From Bradyrhizobium japonicum USDA 6 (GTDB lineage: Bacteria > Pseudomonadota > Alphaproteobacteria > Rhizobiales > Xanthobacteraceae), in NCBI RefSeq assembly GCF_000284375.1, contig NC_017249.1, positions 7,557,001 through 7,621,000 on the forward strand: a stretch of 64,000 nt of DNA, written 5' to 3'. Below, piece after piece: positions 1-9,355 of the stretch. Numbering within the stretch: position 1 is the stretch's first letter; each line of letters opens with the position of its first letter. The translations under genes were made by a program, and so were the position numbers. The notes below the pieces were generated by a model that did no database searches, was not told the DNA's origin, and saw only the letters and a list, made by a program, of their open reading frames with translations.

Positions 1-1424
1 CCGCCCAGCGCGAGCTGAACGTCGCGCGCGAGCGCCATGCCACCGCCGAGCGCGAGATCAGCCGCCGCGCCGCGCGCAAGGCGACGCTGTCGGAAGCCCA
101 TAGCCGTCTCGCCGCCGACCGCGCCGAGGCCGAGGCCGCGTACGAATATGCCGCCGCCGGCATCACCGAACTGCCGTCGAGCGAGGACACCGAAACCCGT
201 CTCGCCGCCGTCCGCAGCGATATCGAAGGCCATCGCCGCATGGCCGCCCAGGTCCGCGCCGAGGCGCAGGCGCTGGCGCGCGAGGCGGAACTCGCCGACC
301 GGCGCGTGCAGGCGATCCTCGCCGAGCGCACCGAGTGGCAGAACCGCAAGGAGAGCGCGGCCTCTCACATCGACACCATCCAGACCCGCATCACCGAGGT
401 CTCGATCGAGCGCAGCGATCTCGAAAACGCGCCCGCCGTGTTCGCCGAGAAGCGCAGCGCGCTGATCACCGAGATCGAATACGCGGAAAACGACCGCCGC
501 ATGGCCGCCGACGCGCTCGCCTCGGCCGAGACCGCGATGGCCGAAACCGATCGCGTCGCCAAGCTGACACTCGAAGCGCTGTCGAGCTCCCGCGAGGCCA
601 CCGCCCGCGCCGAGGAACGCATGGAAGGCGCACGGCGCCGGCTCGAGGACATCGAGCGCGAGATCCGCGACATGCTGGAGGTCGAGCCGCAGGCCGTTGC
701 CGGCCTCGCCGAGATCGAGCCCGGCGCCGAGCTGCCGCCACTGCACGACATCGAGGAAGACCTCGAAAAGATGCGCCGCGACCGCGAGCGTCTGGGCGCC
801 GTCAACCTGCGCGCCGAGGAAGAGCTGCGCGAGGTCGAGACCCAGCATACGGGCCTGGTCACCGAGCGCGACGACCTCGTCGAAGCCATCAAGCGGCTGC
901 GCCAGGGCATCCAGAGCCTCAACAAGGAAGCGCGCGAGCGCCTCCTGACCTCGTTCGAGGTCGTCAACAACCACTTCAAGCGCCTGTTCGTCGAGCTGTT
1001 CGGCGGCGGCGAAGCGGCGCTGCACCTGATCGAGAGCGACGATCCGCTGGAAGCCGGTCTCGAGATCATCGCAAAGCCGCCGGGCAAGAAGCCGCAGACG
1101 CTGTCGCTGCTTTCGGGCGGCGAGCAGGCGCTGACCGCGATGGCGCTGATCTTCGCGGTGTTCCTCACCAACCCCTCGCCGATCTGCGTGCTGGACGAAG
1201 TCGACGCACCGCTCGACGACCACAACGTCGAGCGCTACTGCAACCTGCTGCACGAGATGACCGGCTCGACCGACACCCGCTTCATCATCATCACGCACAA
1301 CCCGATCACGATGGCGCGGATGAACCGGCTGTTCGGCGTCACCATGGCCGAACGCGGCGTCTCGCAGCTGGTGTCGGTGAGCCTGGCCGAGGCCGTGGAC
1401 ATTCTCGACCAGAACGTGGCTTGA
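1..1424 (+). CDS. smc: Chromosome segregation ATPase SMC, C-terminal part (5' truncated by window edge)
   Basis: SMC proteins form the condensin-like complex that organises and segregates the chromosome. The open frame runs in from the window edge (codon phase at base 3), leaving about 473 residues. Most of it is a Glu/Arg/Ala-rich coiled coil. The C-terminal ATPase head follows, with the ABC signature [11 protein letters not shown] near 1100-1130 and the Walker B and D-loop stretch [11 protein letters not shown] near 1186-1218. The N-terminal Walker A half and the hinge lie outside the window. The head motifs are unambiguous, so the family call is firm. Confidence 0.95.
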   Translation, partial: AQRELNVARERHATAEREISRRAARKATLSEAHSRLAADRAEAEAAYEYAAAGITELPSSEDTETRLAAVRSDIEGHRRMAAQVRAEAQALAREAELADRRVQAILAERTEWQNRKESAASHIDTIQTRITEVSIERSDLENAPAVFAEKRSALITEIEYAENDRRMAADALASAETAMAETDRVAKLTLEALSSSREATARAEERMEGARRRLEDIEREIRDMLEVEPQAVAGLAEIEPGAELPPLHDIEEDLEKMRRDRERLGAVNLRAEEELREVETQHTGLVTERDDLVEAIKRLRQGIQSLNKEARERLLTSFEVVNNHFKRLFVELFGGGEAALHLIESDDPLEAGLEIIAKPPGKKPQTLSLLSGGEQALTAMALIFAVFLTNPSPICVLDEVDAPLDDHNVERYCNLLHEMTGSTDTRFIIITHNPITMARMNRLFGVTMAERGVSQLVSVSLAEAVDILDQNVA

Positions 1425-1454
1425 GCCTCCGGTCGTTCCACACCCATTGACGTC

Positions 1455-1496
1455 ATCATCCGCCTTGTGCGCAAATTGCGCGCCGGGGCGGATGAT
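1455..1496. repeat. Intergenic hairpin element downstream of smc
   Basis: The arms ATCATCCGCC (1455-1464) and GGCGGATGAT (1487-1496) are perfect reverse complements around a GTGCGCAAATTGCGC core. The core closely resembles the hairpin at 55366-55415, so this is probably a member of a dispersed palindromic repeat family. It could also act as a transcript 3' end for smc. Confidence 0.6.
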
Positions 1497-1574
1497 CCAG
1501 TGAGCCGCGGCTTCTCGGTTGACGGCACTATCTCGGAGTACTGGATGCCCCGACTTCGCGGGGCATGGCCGCGG

Positions 1575-2555
1575 ATGATGATCTCACCCACCCTCCCCAC
1601 CGAACTGAAAGCCGCCCTCGACGGCAAGCTCCAGGGCTTCTCCCGCACCGACGCCGCACAGCGCTCGCAAAAAATCTCGACCGCCTATCGCGCAGGTGGC
1701 ACCTCCGGCACGATCAAGTCCGACGCCGACGCGCTTGCCTATGCGCTGGCGCGGATGCCGGCGACCTATGCGGCCGTGGCGGCCAGCCTGAATGCGCTGA
1801 CCGAGATGGCGCCGGACCTCGCCCCGGAAACCCTGCTCGACGTCGGCGCGGGCCCGGGCACCGCGAGCTGGGCCGCTGCCGAGGCCTTTCCGTCGCTGCA
1901 GGATTTTACCCTGCTCGACGCCAACGCCACACTCAGCCGTCTCGCGCTCGAACTGGCGCGCGACAGCACGCGGCTCGCCGATTGCCGCTATCTGCCTGGC
2001 GACGCCGGCGCCAACCTCGCCGAGGTCTCGCAAGCCGATCTCGTCGTCGCGAGCTACGTGATCGGCGAGCTCAGCGAGACCGATCAGCGCAAGCTGGCGG
2101 AAACGATGTGGGCGAAAGCACGCCACGCGCTGGTCGTGATCGAGCCCGGCACACCGGCAGGCTACGCGCGCATCCTCGCGCTGCGCCAGCAGCTGATCGC
2201 GCTCGGTGCCTATGTCGCCGCGCCCTGCCCGCACGAAAAGCCGTGCCCGCTCACCGCACCCGACTGGTGCCATTTCAGCCAGCGCCTGCCGCGCTCGCAG
2301 GCACATCGGCAGATCAAGGGCGCCGACGTGCCGTTCGAGGACGAGCGCTTCATCTACATCGCCCTGACCCGGACAGCGCCCGCAACACGTGCCGCGCGCG
2401 TGCTGGCGCCAGCGGATGTCGGCAAGGCCGAGATCACAGCGAAGCTCTGTACGGAGGGCGGCCTCGCCATCACCAAGGTCCCGCGGCGCGACAAGGCCGC
2501 CTATGCAAACGCCCGGCGCTGGCGCTGGGGCGACGCGGTCATTGCCGAAAGTTAA
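1575..2555 (+). CDS. Rsm22-like small-ribosomal-subunit SAM methyltransferase family protein
   Basis: About 326 residues from the ATG at 1575; the longer in-frame start at 1467 runs through the hairpin region and is less likely. A SAM-binding motif LLDVGAGPGTASW sits about 90 residues in. Near residue 220 there is a Cys/His cluster, PCPHEKPCP followed by DWCHF. Rsm22 proteins combine this fold with such a Cys cluster and act in mitochondrial or bacterial small-subunit biogenesis. The bacterial substrate is not established here; the family call is by motif, the ribosomal role by family knowledge. Confidence 0.8.
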   Translation: MMISPTLPTELKAALDGKLQGFSRTDAAQRSQKISTAYRAGGTSGTIKSDADALAYALARMPATYAAVAASLNALTEMAPDLAPETLLDVGAGPGTASWAAAEAFPSLQDFTLLDANATLSRLALELARDSTRLADCRYLPGDAGANLAEVSQADLVVASYVIGELSETDQRKLAETMWAKARHALVVIEPGTPAGYARILALRQQLIALGAYVAAPCPHEKPCPLTAPDWCHFSQRLPRSQAHRQIKGADVPFEDERFIYIALTRTAPATRAARVLAPADVGKAEITAKLCTEGGLAITKVPRRDKAAYANARRWRWGDAVIAES

Positions 2556-2692
2556 CTTCGTCGGACGCTTTTGCCTTGAACTCGGATGGTTCCCCATTCG
2601 ACCAAGTCTTACCTTCCTCTGCGCCGGGCTCTCGTCCTGCGCCAATTTTGGTCTAGGCTGCGCCCGCCTTCTTCCCCCTTCAGGAGTTCTCC

Positions 2693-3253
2693 ATGTCGAC
2701 CGGCTGGATCGTTCTCGGCGTCATCGTCGTCCTCGTGTTCCTGGCGTTCAGCGCCTACAACCGGCTGGTGGCGCTGGGCCAGCGCGTCGGCCAGGCCTTT
2801 GCCGACATCGACGTGCAGCTCAAGCAGCGCCACGATCTGATCCCGAACCTGGTCGAGACGGTGAAGGGCTATGCCTCGCATGAGCGTGGCACGCTCGACG
2901 ACGTCATCAAGGCGCGCAACTCGGCGATGTCGGCGCAGGGACCGGCACAGGTATCCGCCGCCGAGAACCAGCTCTCCGGCGCGCTCGGCCGGCTGATCGC
3001 GCTGTCCGAGGCCTATCCGGACCTCAAGGCCAACGCCAACTTCCAGCAGCTCGCCAGCGAGCTCTCCGACCTCGAGAACAAGATCGCGGCGAGCCGCCGC
3101 TTCTTCAACAACGCGGTCCAGGAATACAACACCGGCATCCAGCAGATGCCCGCCGCCCTGTTCGCCGGCATGTTCGGCTTCACCAAGAAGGACTTCTTCG
3201 ATCTCGGCGCCAGCCGCACCGAGGTCGAGGCAACGCCGCAGGTGAAGTTCTGA
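2693..3253 (+). CDS. lemA: LemA family protein
   Basis: 186 residues with an AGGAG ribosome site just upstream of the ATG. Residues 5-22 form an N-terminal membrane anchor (IVLGVIVVLVFLAF). The family motif follows: DVQLKQRHDLIPNLVETV with GYASHE after it. A helical domain ends in EYNTGIQQMPAALFAG, typical of LemA. The protein is expected to be membrane-tethered with a periplasmic helical bundle; its biochemical role is unknown. It lies 32 bp upstream of an M48 metalloprotease, a common LemA partner, so the two are probably one operon. Confidence 0.93.
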   Translation: MSTGWIVLGVIVVLVFLAFSAYNRLVALGQRVGQAFADIDVQLKQRHDLIPNLVETVKGYASHERGTLDDVIKARNSAMSAQGPAQVSAAENQLSGALGRLIALSEAYPDLKANANFQQLASELSDLENKIAASRRFFNNAVQEYNTGIQQMPAALFAGMFGFTKKDFFDLGASRTEVEATPQVKF

Positions 3254-3285
3254 GTTGAGCCGATAGGCCGGCAGGGCATCGCGTC

Positions 3286-4488
3286 ATGGCCGCGTATGGT
3301 CTCTACACGCACATCGCCTCGAACAAGTTTCGTTCGATGCTGCTGCTCGCCGGCCTGTTCACGCTGGTCTACGTGCTGGTCTATGCCGGCGCGCTGGTCG
3401 CGGAAGTCGTCATCAACAGCAATGGCACTGTCGCCTACTATCTGAGCCGCGCTTTCCACGACCTCATCGTCGCCGCGCCGTTCGCGACGATCGCGGCGGC
3501 GGCCTGGATCGTCATCGCCTATTTCTTCCACCAGTCGATGATCGATGCCGTGACCGGCGGCCACGACGTCACCCGGCAGGAAGAGCCGCGACTCTACAAT
3601 CTGCTCGAAAACCTCTGCATCTCGCGCGGCATCACCATGCCGAAGCTGAAGATCATGGAGAGCCCGGCGCTGAACGCGTTCGCGACCGGCCTCAATCCGC
3701 GGCAATATTCGATCACCGTGACCACGGGTCTCCTCGATGCGCTTGATGACAAGGAGATCGAGGCGGTGCTGGGCCACGAGCTGACCCACATCAAGAACGG
3801 CGACGTCCAGCTCATGGTGGTCGCCGTCATCATCGCCGGCGTGGTCGGCTTCTTCGGCGAGTTGTTCTTCCGTCTGTTCACGAGCTTCAACTGGAGCTCC
3901 GGCTCCGGCGGCTCGTGGTCGTCTGGCTCGTCCTCATCGTCGCGATCATCCTCGTCATCGAGCGACAGCAAGAGCTCCGGCGGCGGCGCGGTGATCGTGA
4001 TCATCATCGCGGTCGTGTTGATCGTGGTGGCGTGGCTGTTGTCGCAGGTGGTGAAGCTCGCGCTGTCTCGTTCGCGCGAATATCTCGCCGACGCAGGCTC
4101 CGTCGAGCTGACGAAAGATCCGGACGCCATGATCTCGGCACTGCGCAAGATCGAGAACCGCGGCGAGCTGCCGGGCGCGACCTCGGCGGTGATGGAGCTC
4201 TGCGTCGACAATCCGCGCGAGGGCTTTGCCGATTTGTTCGCGACCCATCCCTCGGTGCAATCCCGGGTCGACGCGCTGGTCAAGTTCGCCGGCGGCCATG
4301 ACCCCGGCCCGCTGCCACCGCCCGACGAGACGGACGGGCCTGAGGCACAGGTGGAGCGGCAGGACGGCCCGCCGCCGTTGCGCCAGGGGCCTTGGGACGA
4401 TGCAGGCGGCTCGGCCAGTCCGCCGCCCGTGCCCGCCCCCTCCGGAACTGCAGCCGGCAATCCGATGGGTCCTTGGGGCCGTCGTTAA
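3286..4488 (+). CDS. M48 family membrane metalloprotease (LemA-associated)
   Basis: 400 residues. Two N-terminal membrane segments (about residues 17-43 and 61-83) precede the zinc motif HELTH at residues 164-168. The probable third ligand is the Glu of SREYLAD. Between the two halves of the catalytic domain lies a Ser/Gly-rich insert (about residues 205-236) and another hydrophobic segment. The C-terminus is Pro-rich. It resembles HtpX-like peptidases that degrade misfolded membrane proteins but is longer than HtpX; a separate HtpX is at 59443-60399. Its link to lemA suggests envelope quality control. The low-complexity serine insert is unusual. Confidence 0.9.
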   Translation: MAAYGLYTHIASNKFRSMLLLAGLFTLVYVLVYAGALVAEVVINSNGTVAYYLSRAFHDLIVAAPFATIAAAAWIVIAYFFHQSMIDAVTGGHDVTRQEEPRLYNLLENLCISRGITMPKLKIMESPALNAFATGLNPRQYSITVTTGLLDALDDKEIEAVLGHELTHIKNGDVQLMVVAVIIAGVVGFFGELFFRLFTSFNWSSGSGGSWSSGSSSSSRSSSSSSDSKSSGGGAVIVIIIAVVLIVVAWLLSQVVKLALSRSREYLADAGSVELTKDPDAMISALRKIENRGELPGATSAVMELCVDNPREGFADLFATHPSVQSRVDALVKFAGGHDPGPLPPPDETDGPEAQVERQDGPPPLRQGPWDDAGGSASPPPVPAPSGTAAGNPMGPWGRR

Positions 4489-4617
4489 AGGGCGGGATTT
4501 TAAGCGACTTGCGAAGGGTTGCGTTGCGATTGGGAAAAACCTCGGAAATTGCCACAACCAGAGGCCGAGGATTTGAATTCTCCCTTGTTTCTGCCATGTT
4601 CGCGCCCAACAGCAGAC

Positions 4618-4650
4618 TTGGGACATCCTTGGGGCATCCTTGGGACATCG
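4618..4650 (+). repeat. Three tandem 11-bp units upstream of the ParA-like gene
   Basis: TTGGGACATCC, TTGGGGCATCC and TTGGGACATCG follow each other without gaps and differ by one or two bases. They lie in the 218-bp gap between the M48 protease and the ParA-like gene, about 57 bp before its start. An iteron-like regulatory role is possible but unproven. Confidence 0.6.
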
Positions 4651-4663
4651 ATTTGGGGCCCGG

Positions 4664-4685
4664 CCGATTGCGACCTCGCAATCGG
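4664..4685 (+). promoter_or_regulatory. Perfect 10-bp inverted repeat before the ParA-like gene
   Basis: CCGATTGCGA and TCGCAATCGG are exact reverse complements separated by CC, ending 21 bp before the ATG at 4707. With almost no loop this is better read as a dimeric protein site than an RNA hairpin. No binding protein is known from this sequence. Confidence 0.55.
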
Positions 4686-4706
4686 AGGGCGCGTTAGGGG
4701 ACAGCA

Positions 4707-5459
4707 ATGGCAAAGCCGGCAGTGGTTGTGGTGGGCGCGGACAAGGGCGGGGTGGGCAAGACCACGGTGTCGCGCACCTTGCTCGATTATTTTTCCGCCA
4801 ACAACGTACCGACGCGCGCCTTCGACACGGAGTCGCCGCGTGGAACCCTGAAGCGCTTCCACCCCGAGATCACCGAGATCGTCGACATGATGACGACCGC
4901 GGACCAGATGAAGATCTTCGACACGCTCAACGCGGCGAGCCCGTCGGTGACCGTGATCGACGTCCGCGCCGGCCTGCTCTCGCCCGCGCTGGCCTCGCTG
5001 CGCGACATCGGCTTCCTCGACGCCGCCAAGGCCGGCCAGATCACCTTTGCGGTGTTCCACATCCTGGGCCCCTCGATCGCGTCGCTCGACGAAATCGCCG
5101 AGACCGCGGGCTTCATGGGCGGCGCAAAATATTTCCTGGTCAAGAACTTCATCAACGACACCCAGTTCTTCCAGTGGGACCAGGCGACCTACAATTCCTA
5201 CTTCCACCGCATCAAGGACGCGACCGAGCTGACCATCCCCAAGCTCAACGAAATGGCCTATGAGCAGGTCGAGGTGTCCTCCGTCCCGTTCCTGAAATTC
5301 GTTGCCAACAAGGGTCTCAACGACGAGGCCGCGAACTATTCCTTCGTGCTGCGCGGCTATGTCCGGCACTGGCTGGCGAATGTCTGGAGCGAGTTCGACC
5401 GGATCCGGCTGACCGACATCGTCGGATCGAAACCCGCCACGCGCAGCAGCGAAAAATAG
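4707..5459 (+). CDS. ParA/MinD-like ATPase (first of a pair)
   Basis: 250 residues. The N-terminus carries a deviant Walker A motif GADKGGVGKTT (residues about 10-20) with the signature lysine of the ParA/MinD/MipZ class. Switch-like acidic segments follow (FDTESP; VIDVRAG). These proteins dimerise on ATP and position cargo or division machinery. The protein lacks an N-terminal HTH, so it resembles the short ParA type. No ParB is adjacent. Its immediate partner is a second P-loop protein 60 bp downstream, and the two probably form one unit. The cargo is unknown. Confidence 0.8.
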   Translation: MAKPAVVVVGADKGGVGKTTVSRTLLDYFSANNVPTRAFDTESPRGTLKRFHPEITEIVDMMTTADQMKIFDTLNAASPSVTVIDVRAGLLSPALASLRDIGFLDAAKAGQITFAVFHILGPSIASLDEIAETAGFMGGAKYFLVKNFINDTQFFQWDQATYNSYFHRIKDATELTIPKLNEMAYEQVEVSSVPFLKFVANKGLNDEAANYSFVLRGYVRHWLANVWSEFDRIRLTDIVGSKPATRSSEK

Positions 5460-5519
5460 TTGCAGAGCCCGGGCTGATACGGCTGGATTGGGCGCTGAGT
5501 TCGCCTGATATAGCTGCCG

Positions 5520-6188
5520 ATGCCCGCGACGCCCCTTTACATCATCTGCTCGCCCCGCCCGCAGGTCGGCAAGACGCTGCTGGCGCGGCTGTTGAGCGAA
5601 TTTTTGCTGCTCAAGAACGGCGACGTCGCGGCCTTCGACGTCAACCTGAAGGAGCCGTCGCTGCTCGACTATCTGCCGAAGGTCACCGAAACGGCTGATG
5701 TGATCGACACCTACGGCAAGATGCAGCTGATGGACCGCGTCATCGTCGATGACGGCCTTGCCAAGGTGATCGACCTCGGCTTCCACGCCTTCGACGAGTT
5801 CTTCAAGATGACCGACGAGATCGGCCTGTTGAAGGAGGCCGCGCGCAGCCACGTCGCGCCGATGATCCTGTTCGTCGCCGATACCGATCGCGTCTCGGCC
5901 CGCGCCCACGAGATGCTGCGCGCGCAGATCCCCCGGGTGAACCTGATCACCGTGGACAATGAGCACGTCGTGCGCGGCGAGCTGCCGGCCGCGATGGCGA
6001 CCGGGCGGCTGTTCCGCCTGCCCGCGCTGCCCGGCTTCCTCAAGACCTATATCGACCGGCTGAACTTCTCCTTCACCGGCTACCTGCGCCAGGAGAAGGA
6101 CGCCTCCACCGAGCTGCATCAGTGGACCCGGCGGAATTACCTCGCCTTCCGCGAGCTCGAGCTCAGCCTGATCCTGCAGCGCTCCTGA
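5520..6188 (+). CDS. P-loop ATPase, ParA-like partner lacking the deviant-Walker lysine
   Basis: 222 residues with a P-loop SPRPQVGKTLLA near the start. The GKT is kept, but the KGG that would place the signature lysine in ParA/MinD is replaced by SPRPQ. FDVNLKEPSLLDYLP follows at the position equivalent to the substrate-sensing segment of ParA proteins. The C-terminus is less conserved. Downstream of the ParA-like gene and in the same direction, it may be a heterotypic partner. Function is not recognisable from sequence alone. Confidence 0.65.
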   Translation: MPATPLYIICSPRPQVGKTLLARLLSEFLLLKNGDVAAFDVNLKEPSLLDYLPKVTETADVIDTYGKMQLMDRVIVDDGLAKVIDLGFHAFDEFFKMTDEIGLLKEAARSHVAPMILFVADTDRVSARAHEMLRAQIPRVNLITVDNEHVVRGELPAAMATGRLFRLPALPGFLKTYIDRLNFSFTGYLRQEKDASTELHQWTRRNYLAFRELELSLILQRS

Positions 6189-6282
6189 GGCGATAATTTT
6201 ACCCGGATAATATTGACTGTGGGCCCGACCAGGCCTATTGAGAGGCGGACATCGGTATCCCTCTCAGCAAGGTCCCACCCCC

Positions 6283-6615
6283 GTGAGCATCGACCGGAAG
6301 GCAGCCATCGCCGCCTACAAGGAGCGCAAGACCATTGCGGGCATCTACGTCGTCCGCTGTGCGGCATCGGGCGAGGCCTGGGTCGGCCAGGCGCCGAACC
6401 TGCAGACCATCCAGAACCGCATCTGGTTCTCGCTCCGCCAGGGCAGCCACACCTGCCCTACCCTCCAGGCTGCCTGGAACGCGCATGGCGAGGCAGGCCT
6501 GACGTTCGGCGAATGCGAGCGGCTGGACGATGAGGAGACGGACTACGTCAGGAACGCGCTCCTGAAGGAGCGCATGCTGCACTGGCGGTCGGCATTGAAC
6601 GCCGAGGCGATCTGA
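6283..6615 (+). CDS. GIY-YIG nuclease family protein
   Basis: 110 residues from a GTG at 6283 (VSIDRKAA); an in-frame ATG at 6238 would add 15 unconserved-looking residues. The motif GIYVVRC followed by GEAWVGQA matches the GIY...YIG core, with YIG changed to WVG. An Arg in the NRIWFSLR stretch sits where the catalytic arginine is expected. Short stand-alone GIY-YIG proteins of this size are common in rhizobia and their DNA target is unknown. The loss of tyrosine in the second motif leaves nuclease activity open. Confidence 0.7.
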   Translation: MSIDRKAAIAAYKERKTIAGIYVVRCAASGEAWVGQAPNLQTIQNRIWFSLRQGSHTCPTLQAAWNAHGEAGLTFGECERLDDEETDYVRNALLKERMLHWRSALNAEAI

Positions 6616-6618
6616 CGA

Positions 6619-6634
6619 TCGCCGGGCCCGGCGA
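6619..6634. terminator. GC palindrome between convergent genes
   Basis: TCGCCGGGCCCGGCGA is a perfect palindrome in the 25-bp gap between the convergent GIY-YIG gene and apt. It has no U-tract on either strand, so a bidirectional terminator is only a possibility. Confidence 0.35.
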
Positions 6635-6640
6635 CGCGGC

Positions 6641-7180
6641 TCAATGCCCTTCGAACGTCATCAGCGTTCGCACCGGCACGTCCATCGCACGCAGCTTGGC
6701 GGCGCCGCCGAGATCGGGCAGATCGACGATGAAGCAGGCGGCGACCACATTGGCGCCGATCTGGCGCAGCAGTTTCACCGCGCCCTCCGCAGTGCCGCCG
6801 GTGGCGATGAGATCGTCGACCAGGATCACGCGCTCGCCGGGCCGGATCGCGTCGACATGCATCTCCATCTCGTCGATGCCATATTCGAGAGAGTAAGCGA
6901 TGCGCACGGTGGTGTGCGGCAGCTTGCCTTTCTTGCGGATCGGCACGAAGCCGGCTGAAAGCTGGTGCGCCACCGCGCCGCCGATGATGAAGCCGCGCGC
7001 CTCCATGCCGGCGACCTTGTCGATCTTGTTGCCGGCCCAGGGATTGACCAGCTCGTCGACCGCGCGGCGGAACGCGCGCGCATCCGCGAGCAGGGTCGTG
7101 ATGTCGCGGAACAGGATTCCCGGCTTGGGATAGTCGGGAATGGTGCGGACGCTCGCCTTCAGATCGTGGTCAAAAGTCAT
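6641..7180 (-). CDS. apt: Adenine phosphoribosyltransferase
   Basis: 179 residues. It salvages adenine with PRPP to AMP in the cytoplasm. The PRPP-binding motif [14 protein letters not shown] is intact, as are the early [13 protein letters not shown] segment and ARGFIIG typical of Apt. Its start lies 9 bp after the stop of trpE(G), and the ribosome site GAGAGG overlaps that stop, so the gene is probably cotranscribed and translationally linked with trpE(G). Both enzymes sit at PRPP or purine/tryptophan branch points. Confidence 0.96.
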   Translation of the reverse strand: MTFDHDLKASVRTIPDYPKPGILFRDITTLLADARAFRRAVDELVNPWAGNKIDKVAGMEARGFIIGGAVAHQLSAGFVPIRKKGKLPHTTVRIAYSLEYGIDEMEMHVDAIRPGERVILVDDLIATGGTAEGAVKLLRQIGANVVAACFIVDLPDLGGAAKLRAMDVPVRTLMTFEGH

Positions 7181-7189
7181 TGGTGCCTC

Positions 7190-9355
7190 TCAATCAACGC
7201 GCGCATCCAGCCGGAACGCATTCTCGACAATCCTCAGGCCCACCTCGCCGCTGAGCGACATCAGCGATTCCGGGTGGAACTGCACGCCGGCAACCGGCAG
7301 GGTCTTGTGCTCGAGCGCCATGGCGACACCATCCTCGGTGCTGGCGGTGACATCAAGCACCTCCGGCATGCTGTCGCGCTCGACATAGAGCGAGTGATAG
7401 CGGCCGATGACGATCTCGTTCGGCAGATTGCGCATCAGGCGTCCGCCCCGGACCTGCACCCGCGAGGGCCGACCGTGGGCGGGATGGGTGAGCTGGCCGA
7501 GCTCGCCGCCGAAATATTCGCCGATCGCCTGCACGCCGAGACAGACGCCGAACACCGGCAGCTTGTTCTCCAGCGCCGCGTCGATGGTCTTCTTGATCCC
7601 GAAGTCCTCAGGTCTGCCTGGTCCGGGTGACAGCACCAGCAAATCCCACCTCTTCCGCTTGAGCATGTCGAGCGCATGCACATGGCGGACCACGGTGACG
7701 TCGGCGCCGACCTGGCGGAAATAATCGGCCAGCATGTGCACGAAGCTGTCGTCGTGATCGATCAGCAGCACCTGCTTGCCCGAGCCGGTCGCATCGGGCG
7801 CGAAGGCCGACAGCGGCTTTGGCGGATCGCCGCGCAGCGCCTGGAACAGGGCTGCAGCCTTGACCTGGCACTCGCGGTCTTCGGCCGCGGGATCGGAATC
7901 GAACAGGCAGGTGGCACCGACGCGCACCTCGGCCAGACCATCCTTCATGCGGATGGTGCGGATGGTGAGACCGGTGTTGATGCTGCCGTCGAAATTCACC
8001 GCGCCGATCGCACCCGCATACCATCGCCGCGGCGAGCGCTCGTGATCCTCGACGAACTGCATCGCCCAGAGTTTGGGCGCGCCGGTTACCGTCACCGCCC
8101 AGGCATGGGTGAGGAAGGCATCGAGCGCGTCGAAGCCGGGACGCAGCATGCCCTCGACGTGATCGACGGTGTGGAACAGTTTTGAGTAGGTCTCGATCTG
8201 CCGCCGCGCCAAGACCTTGATCGTGCCGGGCACGCAGACGCGCGCCTTGTCGTTGCGGTCGACGTCGGTGCACATGTTGAGCTCGAACTCGTCCTTCTCC
8301 GAGTTCAGCAGCTGGCGGATCTGCTCGGCATCGCCGATCGCATCGGTGCCGCGCGCGATCGTGCCCGAGATCGGGCAGGTCTCGACGCGGCGGCCGTCCG
8401 AGCGCACGAACATTTCCGGCGAGGCGGAGACGAGGAACTCGCCCTCGCCGAGATTCATCAGGGCGCCGTACGGCGACGGGTTGATGACGCAGAGGCGCTG
8501 GAACACTTCCGCCGGCGAGCGATCGCAGGGCTCGGCGAAGAGTTGTCCGGGCACGGCCTCGAACAGATCTCCGCGCGCGAAAGCCGCGCGCGCGGTCTCG
8601 ACGGTGGCCTGATATTCGCCGGGCGCGTGATCGGCAAAGCCCTGCCGCGGCGTCTTCAGATACGGGCTCTCGACGGTCTCGCGCGGCAGGCCTTCGGTGG
8701 ACTTGCCCTTCCACGCAAAATCGTAACTCAGCACCACGCCGCGGCCGGTCGCACGGTCATAGGCGAGCAGGCGATCGGGGACATAGAGCACGATGTCGCG
8801 CTGGTCCTGCTCGCGTGCGCGCTTCTGCACGAGGTCCTCGATCTGGAACACGAGGTCGTAGGCGAAGGCGCCGAACAGGCCGAGCAGCCCGTCGTCGTTG
8901 GCGGAGAAGGCGGCGACGAGATCGCGCACCAGCGACATCACGCTGGCGCGCCGCGTGCGCTGGTCTTCCTCGACCGGCGCATCGCCGCGGATGATGTGGC
9001 CGGCAAGCCACGTGGCGCTCTTCTCGGAGATCACGACGCAGGGCTCGCGCAGCACGTCGGCGAGGAAGGCGATCAGCACCTGCCCGCGTTCATTGAGCGC
9101 TTCCAGCTTGAAATTGACGCCAGTGGTCTCGAGCTTGACCGGCGGGTCGGAGAAGCCGAGGTCAAAGCTCTCGTAGCGGCCGGGCACGGTCGTGCCCGAG
9201 GACAGCACCACGCCGCGGCGGCGATCGAGCAGGTTGATGAGATCGTCGAGCCTGTTGGCGCCGCCGGTGAACTGCTCCGCCACACGCGTGATCGCGAGAC
9301 CGCCGCGGGTCAAATAGTCGCTTCGAGCCGGGAGGGCAAAGACTGTCCTGTTCAT
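7190..9355 (-). CDS. trpE(G): Fused anthranilate synthase, components I and II
   Basis: 721 residues. It makes anthranilate from chorismate and glutamine, the first step of tryptophan synthesis. The N-terminal two thirds is the chorismate-binding TrpE part (PISGTIARG, and GAIGAVNFDG further on). The last 200 residues are a class I glutamine amidotransferase with the nucleophile Cys in GVCLGVQAIGEYF and a late HPES. This fusion is typical of rhizobia. A 15-codon leader with two adjacent Trp codons lies upstream, indicating attenuation control. apt follows almost immediately. Confidence 0.97.
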   Translation of the reverse strand: MNRTVFALPARSDYLTRGGLAITRVAEQFTGGANRLDDLINLLDRRRGVVLSSGTTVPGRYESFDLGFSDPPVKLETTGVNFKLEALNERGQVLIAFLADVLREPCVVISEKSATWLAGHIIRGDAPVEEDQRTRRASVMSLVRDLVAAFSANDDGLLGLFGAFAYDLVFQIEDLVQKRAREQDQRDIVLYVPDRLLAYDRATGRGVVLSYDFAWKGKSTEGLPRETVESPYLKTPRQGFADHAPGEYQATVETARAAFARGDLFEAVPGQLFAEPCDRSPAEVFQRLCVINPSPYGALMNLGEGEFLVSASPEMFVRSDGRRVETCPISGTIARGTDAIGDAEQIRQLLNSEKDEFELNMCTDVDRNDKARVCVPGTIKVLARRQIETYSKLFHTVDHVEGMLRPGFDALDAFLTHAWAVTVTGAPKLWAMQFVEDHERSPRRWYAGAIGAVNFDGSINTGLTIRTIRMKDGLAEVRVGATCLFDSDPAAEDRECQVKAAALFQALRGDPPKPLSAFAPDATGSGKQVLLIDHDDSFVHMLADYFRQVGADVTVVRHVHALDMLKRKRWDLLVLSPGPGRPEDFGIKKTIDAALENKLPVFGVCLGVQAIGEYFGGELGQLTHPAHGRPSRVQVRGGRLMRNLPNEIVIGRYHSLYVERDSMPEVLDVTASTEDGVAMALEHKTLPVAGVQFHPESLMSLSGEVGLRIVENAFRLDARVD

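Noticed and set aside
1467..1574. Extended N-terminus for the Rsm22-like protein
   Set aside because: The region is part of the hairpin repeat and GC-rich spacer, and the ATG at 1575 gives the expected protein.
4500..6119. A 539-codon minus-strand frame opposite the ParA-like pair
   Set aside because: It spans two real plus-strand genes and their intergenic repeats and has no protein-like motif.
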